A stretch of DNA of 64,000 bases from Tetmemena sp. SeJ-2015 (Eukaryota; Ciliophora; Spirotrichea; Sporadotrichida; Oxytrichidae). Every line of letters begins with the position of its first letter. Positions within the stretch are counted from its first letter, which is position 1. Location: contig JAJKFJ010022255.1 in the NCBI GenBank assembly GCA_027382625.1, positions 143,062 through 207,061 of the forward strand. The letters run 5' to 3'. Both the position numbers and the translations under genes were made by a program. Of the stretch, positions 23,601 to 38,600 are shown piece by piece. Under the pieces are notes generated by a model, which was not told where the DNA came from, did no database searches, and saw only the letters and a list, made by a program, of their open reading frames with translations.

Positions 23601-26600
23601 TCATCAAAAAGTATATAATATTTGCTTTTTATAATCCTATGAGTAAAAATTATTGAAAATAATGACTACTTTAATTAAAAAGAGTGAATGTCTTAGATAG
23701 TGAATTTCTTGATATCTAGAGATAAGTCTTGTAGAGATGAAGAGCTGGTTGAAAGTTCTAAGTAAAAGACACCTCCTTAGAATGCTTGAGTGTTCATGAA
23801 TATTAAAATTATATTGGCATATCAAAGAGCAATGTCTTACAGTTTTTGCAATAGACTGCTCCTCCGAAATATGCGAAGTTCTTGTTGAATGTTGATAAGG
23901 ATTCGTTGAAAGTTGAAGTGCCAGCTACTGAGTTAATGTAGAATACACTTCCTTTTAATCCAAATCTGCATCCTATATATTACAAATAATAATTATAAGC
24001 TATACATTTAATTATTCGTTATCATAAGAGTCAACTTGTGCGTTTTCAGTCACAATTAGAACAATATAAAATTTGTAAGACTATCGCTGATCCAAAATTT
24101 GAGTATTCTGAGTACTCATCATTGTGCTCTGAGATACTTGAGACTTCCGATTCAACAATTATAAAAAGAAACATAGTTGCTATCAAAAATTGATATGTCA
24201 AAAGCAGTGCTTGGGTCAAGATATAAATAGCATATTTAAAATATAGAGGATTGTTTCCAGCTTATGTAATGTTGCTATTTTCAACTGCAATACGCAAATA
24301 CTTGAATTGATTTACAAAAACCAGATATCCTGAAGTAGTTTGATAGAATTATATTTAAAAAATTTTCAAAATTTATAACTAATTACCTTAGAAATTTTGT
24401 AAGAAGAATTTCATAAACAAAATTTTAAAGAAATATTATCCTATATTACATTAACCTTTCTTATTCATGAGTAATTTTATATAATGATAGAATGACTTGT
24501 CAATCCCAGTTTACGAATCAATTGATGGATAATCAATATAGTTTTTATAAAAGATTTAAGTTTGTTGTAAATATGCATTCCAAAATTTAAATCTCCGAAG
24601 CGTAAAATATAAAATAATGAATTAGAATTTTAAAAACAATATTTAGATTTAAGAGTCTTGAGATAATTTGGTTCTTGCATAGCTCCAAAAAGGGTTAACT
24701 GAGATTACTCCTCCGAGACCATAGTTTGAAGTGTTCGTAAATACCATCTTATTGAGTATGAGTGTAGCCCCATTTCCATAAATTAGATTTATAAGTCCTC
24801 CATTTAGAGAGACTGCATTCATAATAAATAATACTTCATTCTTTATCTCACTTTATTTGAACTAGAAGATATTTCATTTAAAATATTAAATAAGATGATC
24901 TGATAGGAGGCAATAAAATATTTATTCAGAGCAGGATATATTGAATAGAGCTCCTGCATTACCCACTATGTTGTCTACTTTTCCCTCTTATAAATCAATA
25001 ATACTTAATAATTAAATATATCTCAAAGCTATTTCTTTAGTATGATTAAAAATTTAAGAGTTAGATTTTATCTGATCTTTTTTAGAGATATTTAATTCAT
25101 GATAATCAATATTCTCCCAATTAAAAAAATAGCACAAACATTCTTTAATAAAAGAGTACTTTATCATTATCTAAATCAATTTAAAACAAACTTATATAAA
25201 ATTAATTTTGTACAATTCTTTTTTATCAGTATACATAAAATGCAGACTTAAATACATTTAAGCAGATTTAATAGTTTTTTAATTATATAAAATAAATTTT
25301 TATAATCTTGAAAAAAACCCCATAGAAGACCCCTTTTTGGATTTAGAATATTTGCCCATATAAAGTTGGATCGAAAAACTCTCTGTAAAATATTACTAAT
25401 ATGCTAAAAAAAAAATATCTTTTAATTTTTGGGTAACTTTAACTTATTTTTTCGTTAATATAAAATTTGCAAATTATTATATCCTTTTAACTTTGAAAAT
25501 AATTGCACTTAAAATAGGTTAGCATATAAATTATGAGTGGTATTTATGTTTATAATTCAATATATTTAAAGAGAAGTACATGTATGCATAATTTAGCACG
25601 TTGTAATTTCCAATTCGTGTGTTGATATTTGAGATTGCCATTCTCCAGGTTTTCATTTAAAATATTAGATTCATTTATTTAGCATTAATGGCTATCAGTG
25701 AGTGGTTTTAATTGCAAAGGCAGTCTATGTTCTTTAGTGTCAGAGAGTCAGAATAAAACAAACCAGTAGAATTATAAGATATTCACACATTTAAATTTAA
25801 AAGAGTTTTAATTTTTATTCATTTTACCAGATTATTATTTGATGTTAAACAAAATTCAATTTTACAATAATCAATACATAAAATTAATTAAAAATAATTT
25901 ATTAATAACAGCTTAAATATTTTTAGATTGAAACTGAACACTTTTTTCTGGCTAATTTATAAGCAAATTTAATTTATAATTTTCATTTATTAATAAAGAT
26001 TCATTTTAGCAAAACAAATCTACATTATTTTAACACAAAGAATCGCATATTTTATAAGTAGTGCTTCCACTAAGTAAAAATTAAAGCGACAAATTCTTAC
26101 ATATAATCGATAATCATACCAGCTCTATTATCTTTTACATTTGAAAAAATATAGACTTAAATTTTTTGAAAAATTTGTTTTTTTTGAGGAATTTTTTTTT
26201 TTGTAAAAAATTAAAAATACTTTGATCCTTCAATAAATTAATAGAATATAATCTAATTAAGATAAAATAAGATAAAATATCCCTCTTTAAATATACTTAT
26301 TATTTTATAAATTATGTAAATTAATAATCTTCTGCATTAGCAAATATAATTTCTTGAAATATGGTGCTTGTAAAGTTGATAGTCAAAATATAAGTTTATA
26401 TCTATGCATTAAATACTTCTTAAATTTATTAAAAACATTATCCTTAAATCTAAGAGTACTTGTTTAATTTTATCTTTTTTGAATCAAAATATATACTCTC
26501 CTTCTTTATTAAAACAAATTTTATACTCTGTTTATTTTTTAAAATTGGTATTTAACTAGCCAAAATTAAATCTTTTTATAAACTACAAATCTCATTTAAA

Positions 26601-29600
26601 TTTCTTTAAAAATAAAATGAATTATTTAGAAATAATTGCGAAGATAGTTCCTAAGACTTGGTTGGAATCATCTATACCTATAAGTGGGGCTCTCTCAAAT
26701 TAAAATCGTAAATCTGTCCACGAATCATTGGTAGAACCTTGGATGTTCAATTTCTTCATTAAAATTATAATCTTTCTGGGTTTTAAGTTTTTTGCAATTA
26801 TTTTCTAAAAAATTAATTTTATTTTTATTTTTAAATTAAAAAAATTTAGTAAAAATAGAGAGAATTTGAGGGTAATAAAAAGTTTAATCAATCCTCGCTC
26901 GTCTTATTATTTCTCAATTGAATTTATTATTTGATATTTAAAACATAAACTTTCGAAATTTACATCGCATGAACAAAGAAAAACAATCGACGATAGTACT
27001 TTAATGATGTAAGTTATCTATGAATACAATAACAATAAATAGGTTTCAAATAATATTTTGAAAAAGTATCTGCTCATCTATTTCTCATCTTCATATATAA
27101 ATAATTATTTCTTCTATTACTAACAATGTTAATTTTCAAGTACAAAGTACTTTCATTTCGTTTAATTTCATTTACCTTAATTGAAGTTAATAGTTTTTGA
27201 TATCAATAATTCTTTCGTTTTTTACTTCAAATATAAACTAAAATTACTTTGAGAGTTTTATATGATGATGAAGATGAGAAAAGGCTTAATAAATATTTTA
27301 TCTCAAAGTATCATTATTTTCAATATTTCTTACTTATATCCTAAAAGTAATATTTTAATCATTCATAAATTTCTTTAAGTTACCGCGCGGAAATTCCGCG
27401 CGCGCGGAATTTCCGCGCGGTAGGCTTTAATATTTTCAATTGCTTAAATCATGAATATAGAAATAATATTATTCTTTGGCTACAATGAAAATCATACTTA
27501 TGCTTTAAGTAGAAATGAAAACGAAATTTTTGTAAAATTTTTTATTTTTGATTTGCTTATTAGATCTACAAATTAGTTCAAACTAACCTTTGGTCATAGA
27601 ATGTATCATTACTCGAAGGTAGTGAAAAAGAAATTTACTACTTGCTCATAAGCTTTAGAGACATAGAAATTCTTTTTGAGTTTTTATAGCAGCTCTTGAA
27701 ATATTCAACATCAAAACTTTACCATACATACTAAGTTCAGAGTCCATCGTATCAAATGATAAAAGAAATTTTGCAAGAATGCCTTATGAATTTACATAAC
27801 TTGCACTGTCTTACTCCCAATCCTTTAGATTAGTTTAAATCTACTTCTCAATTAGCAAAATAAAAAAAGAGGAAAAAAGTAAGATCATCAGAATCGAACG
27901 AAAAATAAATCACAGAAACTTATCGCAAAATTATTTGCTAATGTTATTTATAAGAGAGTTATTATTAAGTGTGAATAAACTTATTAAGCTTGGATTATCT
28001 CTTAAGAGATTTTTAATCAAAAGTTAAAATTCATTCACAGTGATATTGTAGAAGTCATTCTTTGTTCGGAATTATGAGGATGCTAGCAGAGGTATCAATC
28101 ATAAGAACGTTTGATTGTGAAGGATGCTTCTGAGCTTAATCATGATTTTCAAACTTCGTGAATATATTTAGCGATGCAACTGGAGGAGGGTCCTGCTTCT
28201 GTCCTCTGAATTTGAGCTAATTAGCTGATAGCTTCATGAGGTTGAGGGCACCACAGTTTTCTCTCTGAAAATAAGTTTGAAAGAAATCACAAAATTTTTT
28301 ACTCGATATACAAATCTCTAAAGTTATTTGCTTGATTATATATTTGAGTGAAGTGTATGAAATGAACTTACTTGAACCTGAAGTGAAGAGAGAGATTTGA
28401 AGATTCCAATCTTTTTATACTCTTATCAATGCTGCCCTCATGTGAATGCTCGAAATTTGTTAACACCTTTTATAGAATTCCATTTCATTATTCTGAAGTC
28501 TATTAGTGGAAGGAAGTTATTAAAATTTTAACCCAGCTAAATTTCATATAGTAAATAGCTTTGATTTACTGAATTCCTAAATAGGGCTCATAGACTTTCA
28601 TTTACTAACTTGAAAATTAAGAAATTTGAGCTTGTGATTTTTTATTTGGGCTTTGTGATTTTTTTTTAGACTTTGTGATTTTTTTATCAAATTTTGTGAT
28701 TTTTTGTGATTATTTGTGATTTTTTGTGATTTTTTCTGATCTGGGAGGCATTTCTGTTCTCTATTTCTGATCTTGGAGAATTGATAAAATAGTCTCTGTG
28801 ATTATTTAATCATAGTTAATTTTTGGTTGTGATCATTTTATTTTTTGCAAGGAGGAAACCAAAAATGTTTTTTATTTGAGTCAATCGACTTTTCATAAAT
28901 ATAGAAGTGTTCTCACCCTTTTAGCATAGGACTACTGTCAATGACTACCAAACTTTATTTAGCATATAATCTAATCTTGGGGAACAGCATTTTCATTTTT
29001 TATTTTAAAGTCTAATTTGAGTCTTGTTGATACCTTAAGCAAAAATGAGTTCTCATAAATAACTTTCATTTTTTTATGATATGACTTTTTAATCGCCAAT
29101 CACATTTGTGATTTTCGTAGTCTTATGATTTTACTTCAGTTTCTTTAATTGCGAATCGGGAGAAAAACAGAATAAGTTTTAAAGAATTATTTTGATAAGC
29201 CCATGTGAGAGAAGAAAGTGATATGATATAATCTGTGAATTTTTTTATGGAATGATATCCGGTACTCAATTTAACTCATCCACATCATTTAAACAAAGTT
29301 TCTTGAGAAACTTTTGATTTACTTAATGTGAGATCATAAATTTATTTCTTGCAACAAAAAAGTGCTTGATCATAGTTTGAGAGAAAAATATCAAATTTAT
29401 GAATGAGTTCTGAAAGCACTTTTAAATAGTTGAAAAGGTTTTCTGAATTAATTGATATCAGTTTGTGAGTAAAAAAAAGAGAAGCTAATAAGAAAATATG
29501 CTCATTCATAAAAAGTGCTTTTTTAAAATTTTTTTTCACATCTATAAATTAGTTTACAGAAAAGAATTAGTCTAGTTTAAAAAGTTATAATGTCTTTTAA

Positions 29601-32600
29601 TTAAATTATTTTTGGAAGCGTATCGATAGTATTATCTTCCTTTGCTAATTATCTCATTTGAATATAAATATTAACACCGCGCGGAAATTCCGCGCGATGA
29701 TTACTAAAATTATTTCGATGCAATCATATAACTTTTCTTGGATTGAATAAATATTGAATTCAATAAAAAATTTTTATTTTGTTTTATATTCACTAAAGCA
29801 ACCTATTTTTGCTTTAATCTGTATTATCAATAAAATAGATCAGAACTCTTATTTAAAGTTGTTAATGACTAAGCATTATTTTCAGATTAAATTATATGAA
29901 AGAGTTTATTAAAATTTCTAGAAATAATATGTTCAGGTTGAATGAATTAAGAAGTTTGTATATGAAGCATTGATGCCTTAATGAATTTAGAAAATAAGCA
30001 AAAACTATTTAAAAACATATTACTTTAAGATAAATATTAAATTCAATTACTAAATTGCAGTCTTAGATTTCTTACTTGTTTACGGAAGATAGGATATATA
30101 GTTCCTTATTTCCTGCATGGTGCATCTCGTTAGTTTATGTTTTATAAATGAAATAATAGATTACTAATTGAGCAATAATAAGATCGAGCGAGGATTGATT
30201 AAACTTTATATTACCCTCCAAATTCTCTCTATTTTTACTAATTTAAATAGATGTGGTCTAAAATAAAAAGAGGTCTATAAAGGGTTGGCTGTTGACGTAA
30301 CTTTATAAATTAAATTTATTAACCTGACATGTTTGTGAATATGGAGTTGACAATCCCTAAAATAATTTAAACATTTTAAAATTTAAAATTTTAATCCCTA
30401 GATCGCCCTTGTGGTATTTGAGAGTCAAGATAGCTCCTCTGGTGATGTTAGGAGCATAGTCAAATATGAAATTGTTGTTGAAGTCAATCCATCAAGAGTC
30501 ACATTCACTGCACTTTCAGCATCAAATAATAATATATAGAACATAGATGCAGCCTAAAGAAAGCTAATCTAGCAATGGATCAAATTCATAGTCATAATCT
30601 TAAAACAAAAAGATGCTCATTTCAGTGTTCGCTAAGTAATCATCCCAACCAATACTGTAAAGCTAAATCTTCAAACCAGCTGTAGTTGTGTAATTTACAA
30701 TCTATAAATAGATCATCATGCTTTAATTGATTTTTAATAGATAAATAAAAATGAGCTTAAGAATTAAAGATATGGTATAATTATAATTTCTAAGATTCCA
30801 ATAAAACTCTCTAAGTGTCTCTCCGTTATTTGAGAAACTTTCCTCAACCAGATGAATGTATGATACTCCTCTTATATCTAGTATGCCTTCATTAAAATTA
30901 TGAATCAATATTTTAAATTGTTAGCACCAAAGTTATAGTCATACTAATTCTAACTGAACTCAATCTTGTTAGCACTTATTATCTTATCCTTGAATGTAAT
31001 GGCTCTTGCGAAACTTATTGGTACCTCCGAATCATAGGCTCCATCTGGTTGCGTCTAAGGCTAAGGTCTGTCAAGAGCATCTGAGTTAGGTTCCTTCTCA
31101 CAAGACATCTGAACAACACCACCTCCATAGAAAGGACATCCAAAATTACAATAAACTATTAATGTAACAACTTAATTATGGGAGAAGGTGTTTAGGGATA
31201 CAATAACTCCTCCACAAGGCACAAATGAAGTATCTGTGTTATAAGACCAATCGCCATAACTGCTGTAGTATCGTTTTATGTTAATGGCGCTACTCCCCAA
31301 ATAAGCAAAATTTTGATAGAATGTATTCAAATAATAGTGAGAAGATATCTAATTCAAAAGATAAAAGGATTTTTAATTGCCAGTAACTAAAATATTTTAA
31401 ACTAAGACTCCTGTTTTAACATAATCAGTGTACTCTTTCTTTCCTTCTATGTAGATAACTCCCTTGAATACTGAATTTCCCTTGAACCTATTGTTTTAGC
31501 AAATAATTAAAAGTTAATTTAAGTTTTTGATAGTTATAGTGTCTTTGTTATATTGAATGGATATTAAGTGCTTGTGCTAGACATATGATCTCGTTTTTCC
31601 ATCATTCGATTGGAAAATTAAATAAATTTCTTTATAAATAAAATCATAAAATCATTTGAAATAATTTGGTAGATTCTAATAATCAAATAAAAATTAGTAT
31701 TATTTACTCTTTGTAAATACAAATGAGAGAACTTTTGAATGATGATCATAAAAATAGAATTTAATTTATTGGTTATAATTTAACTTTTTAAATAAATTAA
31801 TTTCTAAAATGAGATACTCATCACTATCTTTGTCGTACTCAAACAAGTAATCTTTTTCGAAAAAGATGTTGCAACCAGTGTCAAATCCCAGTATGTTGAT
31901 AATTATACACATTTAATTTATTTATTTTTGCCCTCAAACAAACTATCCTGAATCACAAAATAAAATTACAACTGGGCCATTGAAATTTTGGAGCTGAACA
32001 ATTTTTCCATGATGATGCATCCCATAGAAGGGATTGACCATGGCTACTGAATTTTATTATCTTAAAAAGTAACCGAAGTTTAAGAAACTGCTAATAATAT
32101 TAATATGATAGATATTTGCTATCTTATATAGTAAGACTGAAGCAATCTGAGCTACAAGTTAGGGTAGCCTTGGTTTCATCGTCATAGATTCTATTATAGA
32201 CCGTCATCTACAACTAATTATAGACATTAAGCTTTCTCTATTTTAATAACAAAATGCGAAAATAAAAAAACAATTATTTTGGCCTTTAACAAATATTTTT
32301 GAGATCCAAATCAATATTTTTTACATTTTTTGAATAGATTGATGGTTAAATGTCTATAAGTCTGAACTGATAAAAATAACAGATAGTTTTCTTAAGGATT
32401 AGTCATATTTATTGCTTTAGGCTCAAATTAAATCTTAAATTTATATTAAATTTAATTAAAAATAATTAACCAAAAGTTTAATTTAAAAATTCCTTATATT
32501 TCAAGGAATTATTTTGAAATATTAAGAGCATTTAAGTTAATTAAAATTGAGTGTAGTAATTTCGAATAACAGATCCATCTATTAAATATATAATTATAGG

Positions 32601-35600
32601 TATATAAATGAGATCCACAAGTAGAGAACTTATCAAATAAGCTGTTCTTAAAATATTTAAATCAATGGCCTTAATTTTTTAATTTACTGAGTCCTTAATG
32701 ATTATATGGCTTCCATAGTCGTTTGTCTCTATCATAGAGCTGAAATCCAGCAAGAAGTTCCTGAATTCGCAACCCTATTAACTGTATAATAAATTAAAGA
32801 CCTACATCAATAGTTAGAGTTGCAGGAGCAGTCAACTTTGACTCTGAAGAATAAAATAAATATAGACCGAATAAGTTTAAGTGACATCAAAATCCGTATT
32901 TAAGATAAAATATCGTAGAGCCATTTAGCTTTATACCAAGATTGGTATCGTTTATTATTTCAAATAATTTTTCATTTAAGTTTATAAAGCTCCTTCTTAC
33001 ATAGAGAAACTATGGCTTTTGAAGATTAAAAGCATTTTACTGTTCCCTTTGTTCCATTAAATATATTTTTTCTTAAGAGAGAAGCAGATAGGCAAGCAAG
33101 TTTTTAAGTCAACTTAATTGCCTCGTTTAATTTTTATTCTATAAATTTGAATTGTAAAAGCTATTATAAATCTATATATTTCATAATAAGATAAGTCAAA
33201 CTTAATGAAGTAGCCGCCATCTGCAATGTTACATATCTCTGATCTACCAATTTATCAAATATGAGAAGAATAAACTATACGGCTGTTTATAGTCAAACAT
33301 GCAATAATTTTGATAAGTTTTTCCAAAGTCAACAAGAACAAAATTCATTCAAATATTATTCATTAAAATTAAACTACTATCGTAAAATGATAAAGAAATT
33401 TTTGATTAAATAACTTAAAGCTTAAATTGTAAATAGTAAAATTATTCTATGTAAAATTAAGAGTAAAAGTATCTTCTTTGATCTCACAGCATCTCGCAAA
33501 TGAAGTTAAGCACTCGGGAATACTGTCCTCAGCATTTGAATCTAATGAATAAGTAAAGCTAGAATACTTACAGACGACAGAATCTAGACTATCTATGATG
33601 AGATTTTTCATAGTAAGGCCAGCTCCTACTAGGATCTTAAACTTAGTTCCTATCTTATTATAGATAGTTAGCTTGTTTCCATCAGTTACGCAAAGACTGT
33701 CGGAGGAGTCTAATGAACAGAAGTATGGCTGAATATTGAGGACTATATTTTGGACGGGTATTGAAGTTCTGAATGGACTGAAAGTAATAGCATAGGATCT
33801 GAGAATGAAGTGATCTCCCTTCAGAAGGTAAATGTTCACTGAGCAAGTATTTATTACTTGAGCGCAAACTTCATTCACTCGAATCAAAGCATCCATTATT
33901 TAACTTAAATGTTAGAATAAAATGATAACAAAAATAGATTACATTTAATCTAAAGAAAATTTTAAAAAAAGATTTGTAATCATAAATTTTATGATCTTCA
34001 ATTTAGTAACTAGCTTTTAATCAATTTAATAATTCTGCCTTTATTTATGATTTAATTTGAAGTATTTATTCCTATTTTTAAAATTTATTGAGCTAAAGGG
34101 ATTTGCTCTGGATCCATCCTAACCGCTAACATCGTACTGTGGATCAGTTTCTGCTTTGACAAAGATATTTTATTGTTGACTATTGGTGTCTTTAGCATAA
34201 CATCTTCCAAATGTTTCAGCAATAGTATCAGTCTAAATTTACTTGTTAGAGTATATATTACCAGCAAGTAGAAGTCTCCTGGGCATTTAGTGCACTAATC
34301 TGCATCTGGACCCATACATTAAACCTAATTTATTCATTTTTGGATTTTTATATCCTTTTAATATATAGTGATATACATTTTAGGTAAAGCTAATTTCAAA
34401 GCTATTATCTATAATTTGTTCCTAATAGATCTGAAAGAATATTTTTTACTTTTTAAATGGACCTAATAATTCTCAAGTTCTATAAATCAAACTTTTGTAA
34501 AGATAGCAATTACATTTAAAGAATGACAACAGACATTAAATTTGATAATAAGTTATAGAGGAGCATTCAACAATTCTATTAAAAATAATTTTGTCTTATT
34601 AATCTACTATTAAAAAATAGCTTCACTTAAACGGTTTCCCAAAGTTAACTAAATGTTATTTATTACATTCTTCAGTAAAAGATTTAAAATTTAGCAATCG
34701 ACAAATTTAAATTTTAAAATTTAAAAAATTTTAAATTTAAAAAATTAAAAAAATTTTATATTTCTTTTAAAAGGGCCCATTAAAAATTAAATTTTTAAAA
34801 AACAAAAGTTTTAAAAAAAAAAAAAATTTTTCAATTTTTTAATTTTCTTTTTAAAAAAAATTTTGTTTTTTTTTTAAATCCAAAAATTTAAAAAATAAAA
34901 AAAAATTTAAAATTTAAAAAGAATTTAAAATTTAAAAAAAAAAATAAAGTTTTTTAAAATAAAGATAAAAACAAAATTCTTTTTAACAAAAATAAAATTT
35001 TTTAAAAATAACAAAATTTTTTTTAAAAAATTTACCTTTATTTTTTTTTAGGAGAGAGAAAATTTTTTTATTTAAGAATAAAAATATTTATAAATTTTTT
35101 AAATTTCAAAAATTTGATTTTTAAATCTTAAGAAATTTTTAAAATTTTAAAAAATAAAAATATTTTTTAAATTCAAATTCAATATTTTAATTAATTAAGT
35201 TTCCCTATGTTTAAATCCTTTTTGAGCATCCTATGCAATTTTAAATTAATTTTCTTTTTTTCCATACCTTTTGTGTTTCCAGCTTTGTTTTTAAAAAATT
35301 TTTTTTTCCAATTAATTTTGGAATTAAAAAAGCTTTTATTTTATTAATTTAAAAAAATTTGTTTTTAAATTTTTTAAAAAATTAAAAAAACTTTTTTTAT
35401 TTTAAAAAGAAAAACCATGTGTTTTTTATAAAATTAAAAAATTTGAAAAAGTTTTTAATTTTATCAAAATTAATTTCCCAAATTTATTTTTTTTTCCTAA
35501 TGCCCCTTTTTAAAAAATTTTTATATGTTACTTAAATATGTAGAAAAAGTTCCCAAACCCAATTTAAAATAAATAAATGTTGAAAAAAATAAAATTTTTA

Positions 35601-38600
35601 AATTTAACAAAAAATTTTTAAGCTGCGGGTGTTTTAAAGTATTTCAAGTCATTAGAAAACCCCAAAAAAAAAAACAAACAAAAAACCACAAAAAAAAACA
35701 AAACACACAAAAAACAAAAAAAAACCCCCAACCCAACCCACAAAAAAAAACAAAAAAAAAAAAAAAAACCCCAAACAAAAAAAAAAAAAAAACAACACCA
35801 AAACAAACAAAAAAAACCCAACCCAAAAAAACCAAAAAAAAAAAACAAAAAAAAAAACAAAACAAAAAAAAAAACACACAAAAAAACATTAAAAAATTTA
35901 GTTTTAAAATTTTTGAAAAGAAAGCACCCCTTTGTTTTTGCAAAATTTAATTAAAAAAAACTAAATTAATTAAAAATTTTCCAAAAATATAAAATTTTAA
36001 AAAGGAAAAAAAATTTTAATATTAAAAAAATTTTAAAAGAATTTTTAATAAATTACCCAAAGCATTTGTTGCTCCACCCCCAAAATCTTATAAAAATAAC
36101 TTTCAACGCACATTTTAAACCCTTAATAAATTATTTAAATCCTATAATAGATCATATTAAAGTTTGGATCAATATTATTAGATAAAGAAAGGCATATGAA
36201 GACGGATATATAAGTTTTTCAGAACTTTACTTTTACTATAAAATCCGCTTTTGATGTATTGTTGAATTTTTAAAAGATAGATTAATTTAGTGCTTCAATT
36301 TTTAAGAAGAAAAACTGAAATCATAAAGATTTTCATAAATCCTATAATCCGAGATGTTTGAGTAAGGTTACTTTAATAATTATCTTATCAATTATAAAAT
36401 ATAATTATTTCTCAATATAATTCTATGTTCTATATATATATAGTTCAAAATCGTGAAATAAGTTATTTAATTTAATTAAAATGATAATTATATAACAAGT
36501 TCTTATACTGATTTAATTAAGAATTAACCTCATTAAAAATTTAATCATAGATTACCCAAATGTTCAAATTAATTGTTTCCACTAATTTTAATTTTCCCTG
36601 CATAAGAATATTTCTTCTTTAGTTCTTTTCTTTATTTAATTGACTCGCATAGTTCTTTAAAAAAGGTAGTTTTTAATTTTAAAAAAAAATAAATAGTTTT
36701 GATTGAACATTGGAATTTGTTATCATTGCAAGTGAGACAATTATCTGCGGCACATTAAAAACTCTTCTTAACTTTAATTGAATGAATTATAATTCTAAAT
36801 TATTATTATTGATATATATTATAATCGAAGATTTGTAAAATATGGGTTTTGATTTAGTGCAATATCCGTTATTGCTAACTTTGTAGCCAATATCGCAAGC
36901 AGTGCAAGTGGAAGAGTCATCTACCTTTCCTTGCAAGCAATGATCCAATTCTGGGTCGATAGTATTTATCTTGCAAGTGAAGGAATAGTCAGCCGTTGGT
37001 TCACTATAGTCCCTAAATGGTTCTCCACAGTCGTAGCAAATGCTAGTATCTTAGTCGTTGCAAACATTACACGCACCCAAATTCTGACACTCTATTATAT
37101 TCAAAATTAATAGCAAATCAGTTGTTGGCTTAAAATAGATAGACAAAAATTTATTCGAAATTACCTTCGCAAACTTTTAAGAATGATCTCTTATAAAAGT
37201 ATATTATAAATTAATTTTGAAATTAATTTTAAAAAAATCTGATTATGATTTAATTTGCAAACCAAATCATTCTTCTTTTTAATGATTTTTGTTTTATTTC
37301 AAAGTTTGTAGCTCTATGAATAAAAGTTCTACTTATTTTTTATTATAAACTTAATAAAAATGCATTTATTATATTTTCTTTATAAATTGTACATTTAAAA
37401 AACTTTGAAGTTGTAGTCATAGTATTCTGCAAAAATTAATTAAGTTAATTCATAATTTGCTGGAGAATCTTTTTATTAATATATTTATTTTCTGGACTAA
37501 ATTTTTATCATAATTCTTGACTTAAATTTAACCTGATTTTTTTTAAGTTTTATTATTATTTATTAAAAAAAATCTCCATTATATATATTTCCAACATTTA
37601 TGATAGGTAAGCTCATTTCTACATCATAGAAATTATTTATAAATTAGATTAAATGCAACAAAATATTGAGAAAATTATATCATAATAGATGAATCAAATA
37701 AAAAACTAGTTAATTAATCATAGCTATAATTTTAGTTTTAATAATAAGAATAATTTTTATTTATTTTATTAATTCTGTGATTTAATTGACCCACCCTTGT
37801 GTGAAATTATTTGCAGCCACGCAAGATTCACAGCCCCAATTTAAATTGCAAGAGGTGCAATATTTTCCACAAGATTTGCATTTCCTTGAGACTGGATCAT
37901 TAATATATTAGTAGTTTGTTAAACTCATTTCAAATGAATTATCTCATAAGCAATTCAATTAAAGTATAGTGAACAATCAGGAACACAAAATATTCAATTA
38001 ACTTATTTATAAATTTAAAATGCTTTTGAATTTTAAGCATTTAATCATTATTTTTATTAAAGCCAAATTACAGCGAAGATATCCTGAAGAAGAATTATAT
38101 TAAGTCCTTAGATTTACAAAATCTATAACTATAATTAAACTTAAAATTAATATAACAAATTAAAAGTTATTGAAAATTTAAATTTTATGAAGTAGATAAA
38201 AATGTGTGAATTAGATAGCCTAAAATTAAAGTTTAAGTTAATCTTAAAGTTATCTCAACATAAATATTAAATCTCTGAAAAATTTAAATTTTCTGTATGC
38301 ATTTTAAGATAATTTCATATAAAATACCTATTGTAATTTATTTTGGAATTTAATTTTAAATAGAGCAAATTTAAAATGTGAGTTCAGAAGGATAATTTTC
38401 CTGGCCCACTTCTGTCTTGTTTTAAAGCAAGAAGAAATCCTCAGAGCACATTAAGCATTCATTTTTAAATCATATTTAATTTTTAAAGCACTTGATATAA
38501 GTGAGACCTCCATTTGCTTCTGCTTTACAAGCTGAGCATCCATAAACAGCTCCATCACAACCTAAAATATTTCCATTTCAATCAAAATTATTCCCCAAAA

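Larger units (their letters stand above)
26846..30241. mobile_element. 3.4-kb element with ~100-bp terminal inverted repeats
   Basis: The left end (26846-26946) and the reverse complement of the right end (30137-30241) align over about 100 bp with a few mismatches and single-base gaps; the core AAGTTTAATCAATCCTCGCT is identical. The element interrupts the region of gene A that in gene B (about 63.3-63.6 kb) is short spacer, so it is paralogue-specific. Inside are a plus-strand gene (27451-27974), a minus-strand multi-exon gene (29539-~28045) and GC palindromes at 27381 and 29676. No DDE transposase motif was recognised and the ends do not carry C4A4 repeats of the TBE type. Confidence 0.75.
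12975..33430 (-). other. gene A: beta-helix body in many blocks
   Basis: Coding blocks recognisable by GC content and translation lie near 33.2, 32.75, 31.9, 31.0-31.5, 30.4-30.9, 26.6-26.75, 26.1, 25.6, 24.7, 23.95-24.3, 23.85, 23.2-23.35, 22.85-23.03, 22.3, 20.5, 19.4, 18.5-18.9, 18.1, 17.2-17.5, 15.9, 14.05-14.15 and 13.0-13.26 kb. Examples are STEGKGGAFLIDCTKDV (23033-22850) and [17 protein letters not shown] (~13150). The repeated GGA[IFV] and short NxT patterns fit a right-handed parallel beta-helix with many N-glycosylation sites. Spacers are IES-like; 20.9-22.2 kb and 27-30 kb contain no gene A coding sense. Confidence 0.65.

Noticed and set aside
33682..33867. Second minus-strand frame of 61 codons
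   Set aside because: It overlaps the longer beta-helix frame (33447-33896), which matches the rest of gene A.
35640..35890. Possible telomere (C4A4) tract
   Set aside because: C and A runs are irregular; no periodic CCCCAAAA repeat is present.
35618..35943. Overlapping minus-strand open frames made almost only of Phe, Val, Leu, Trp and Gly
   Set aside because: They are translations of A/C homopolymer runs and have no protein-like composition.
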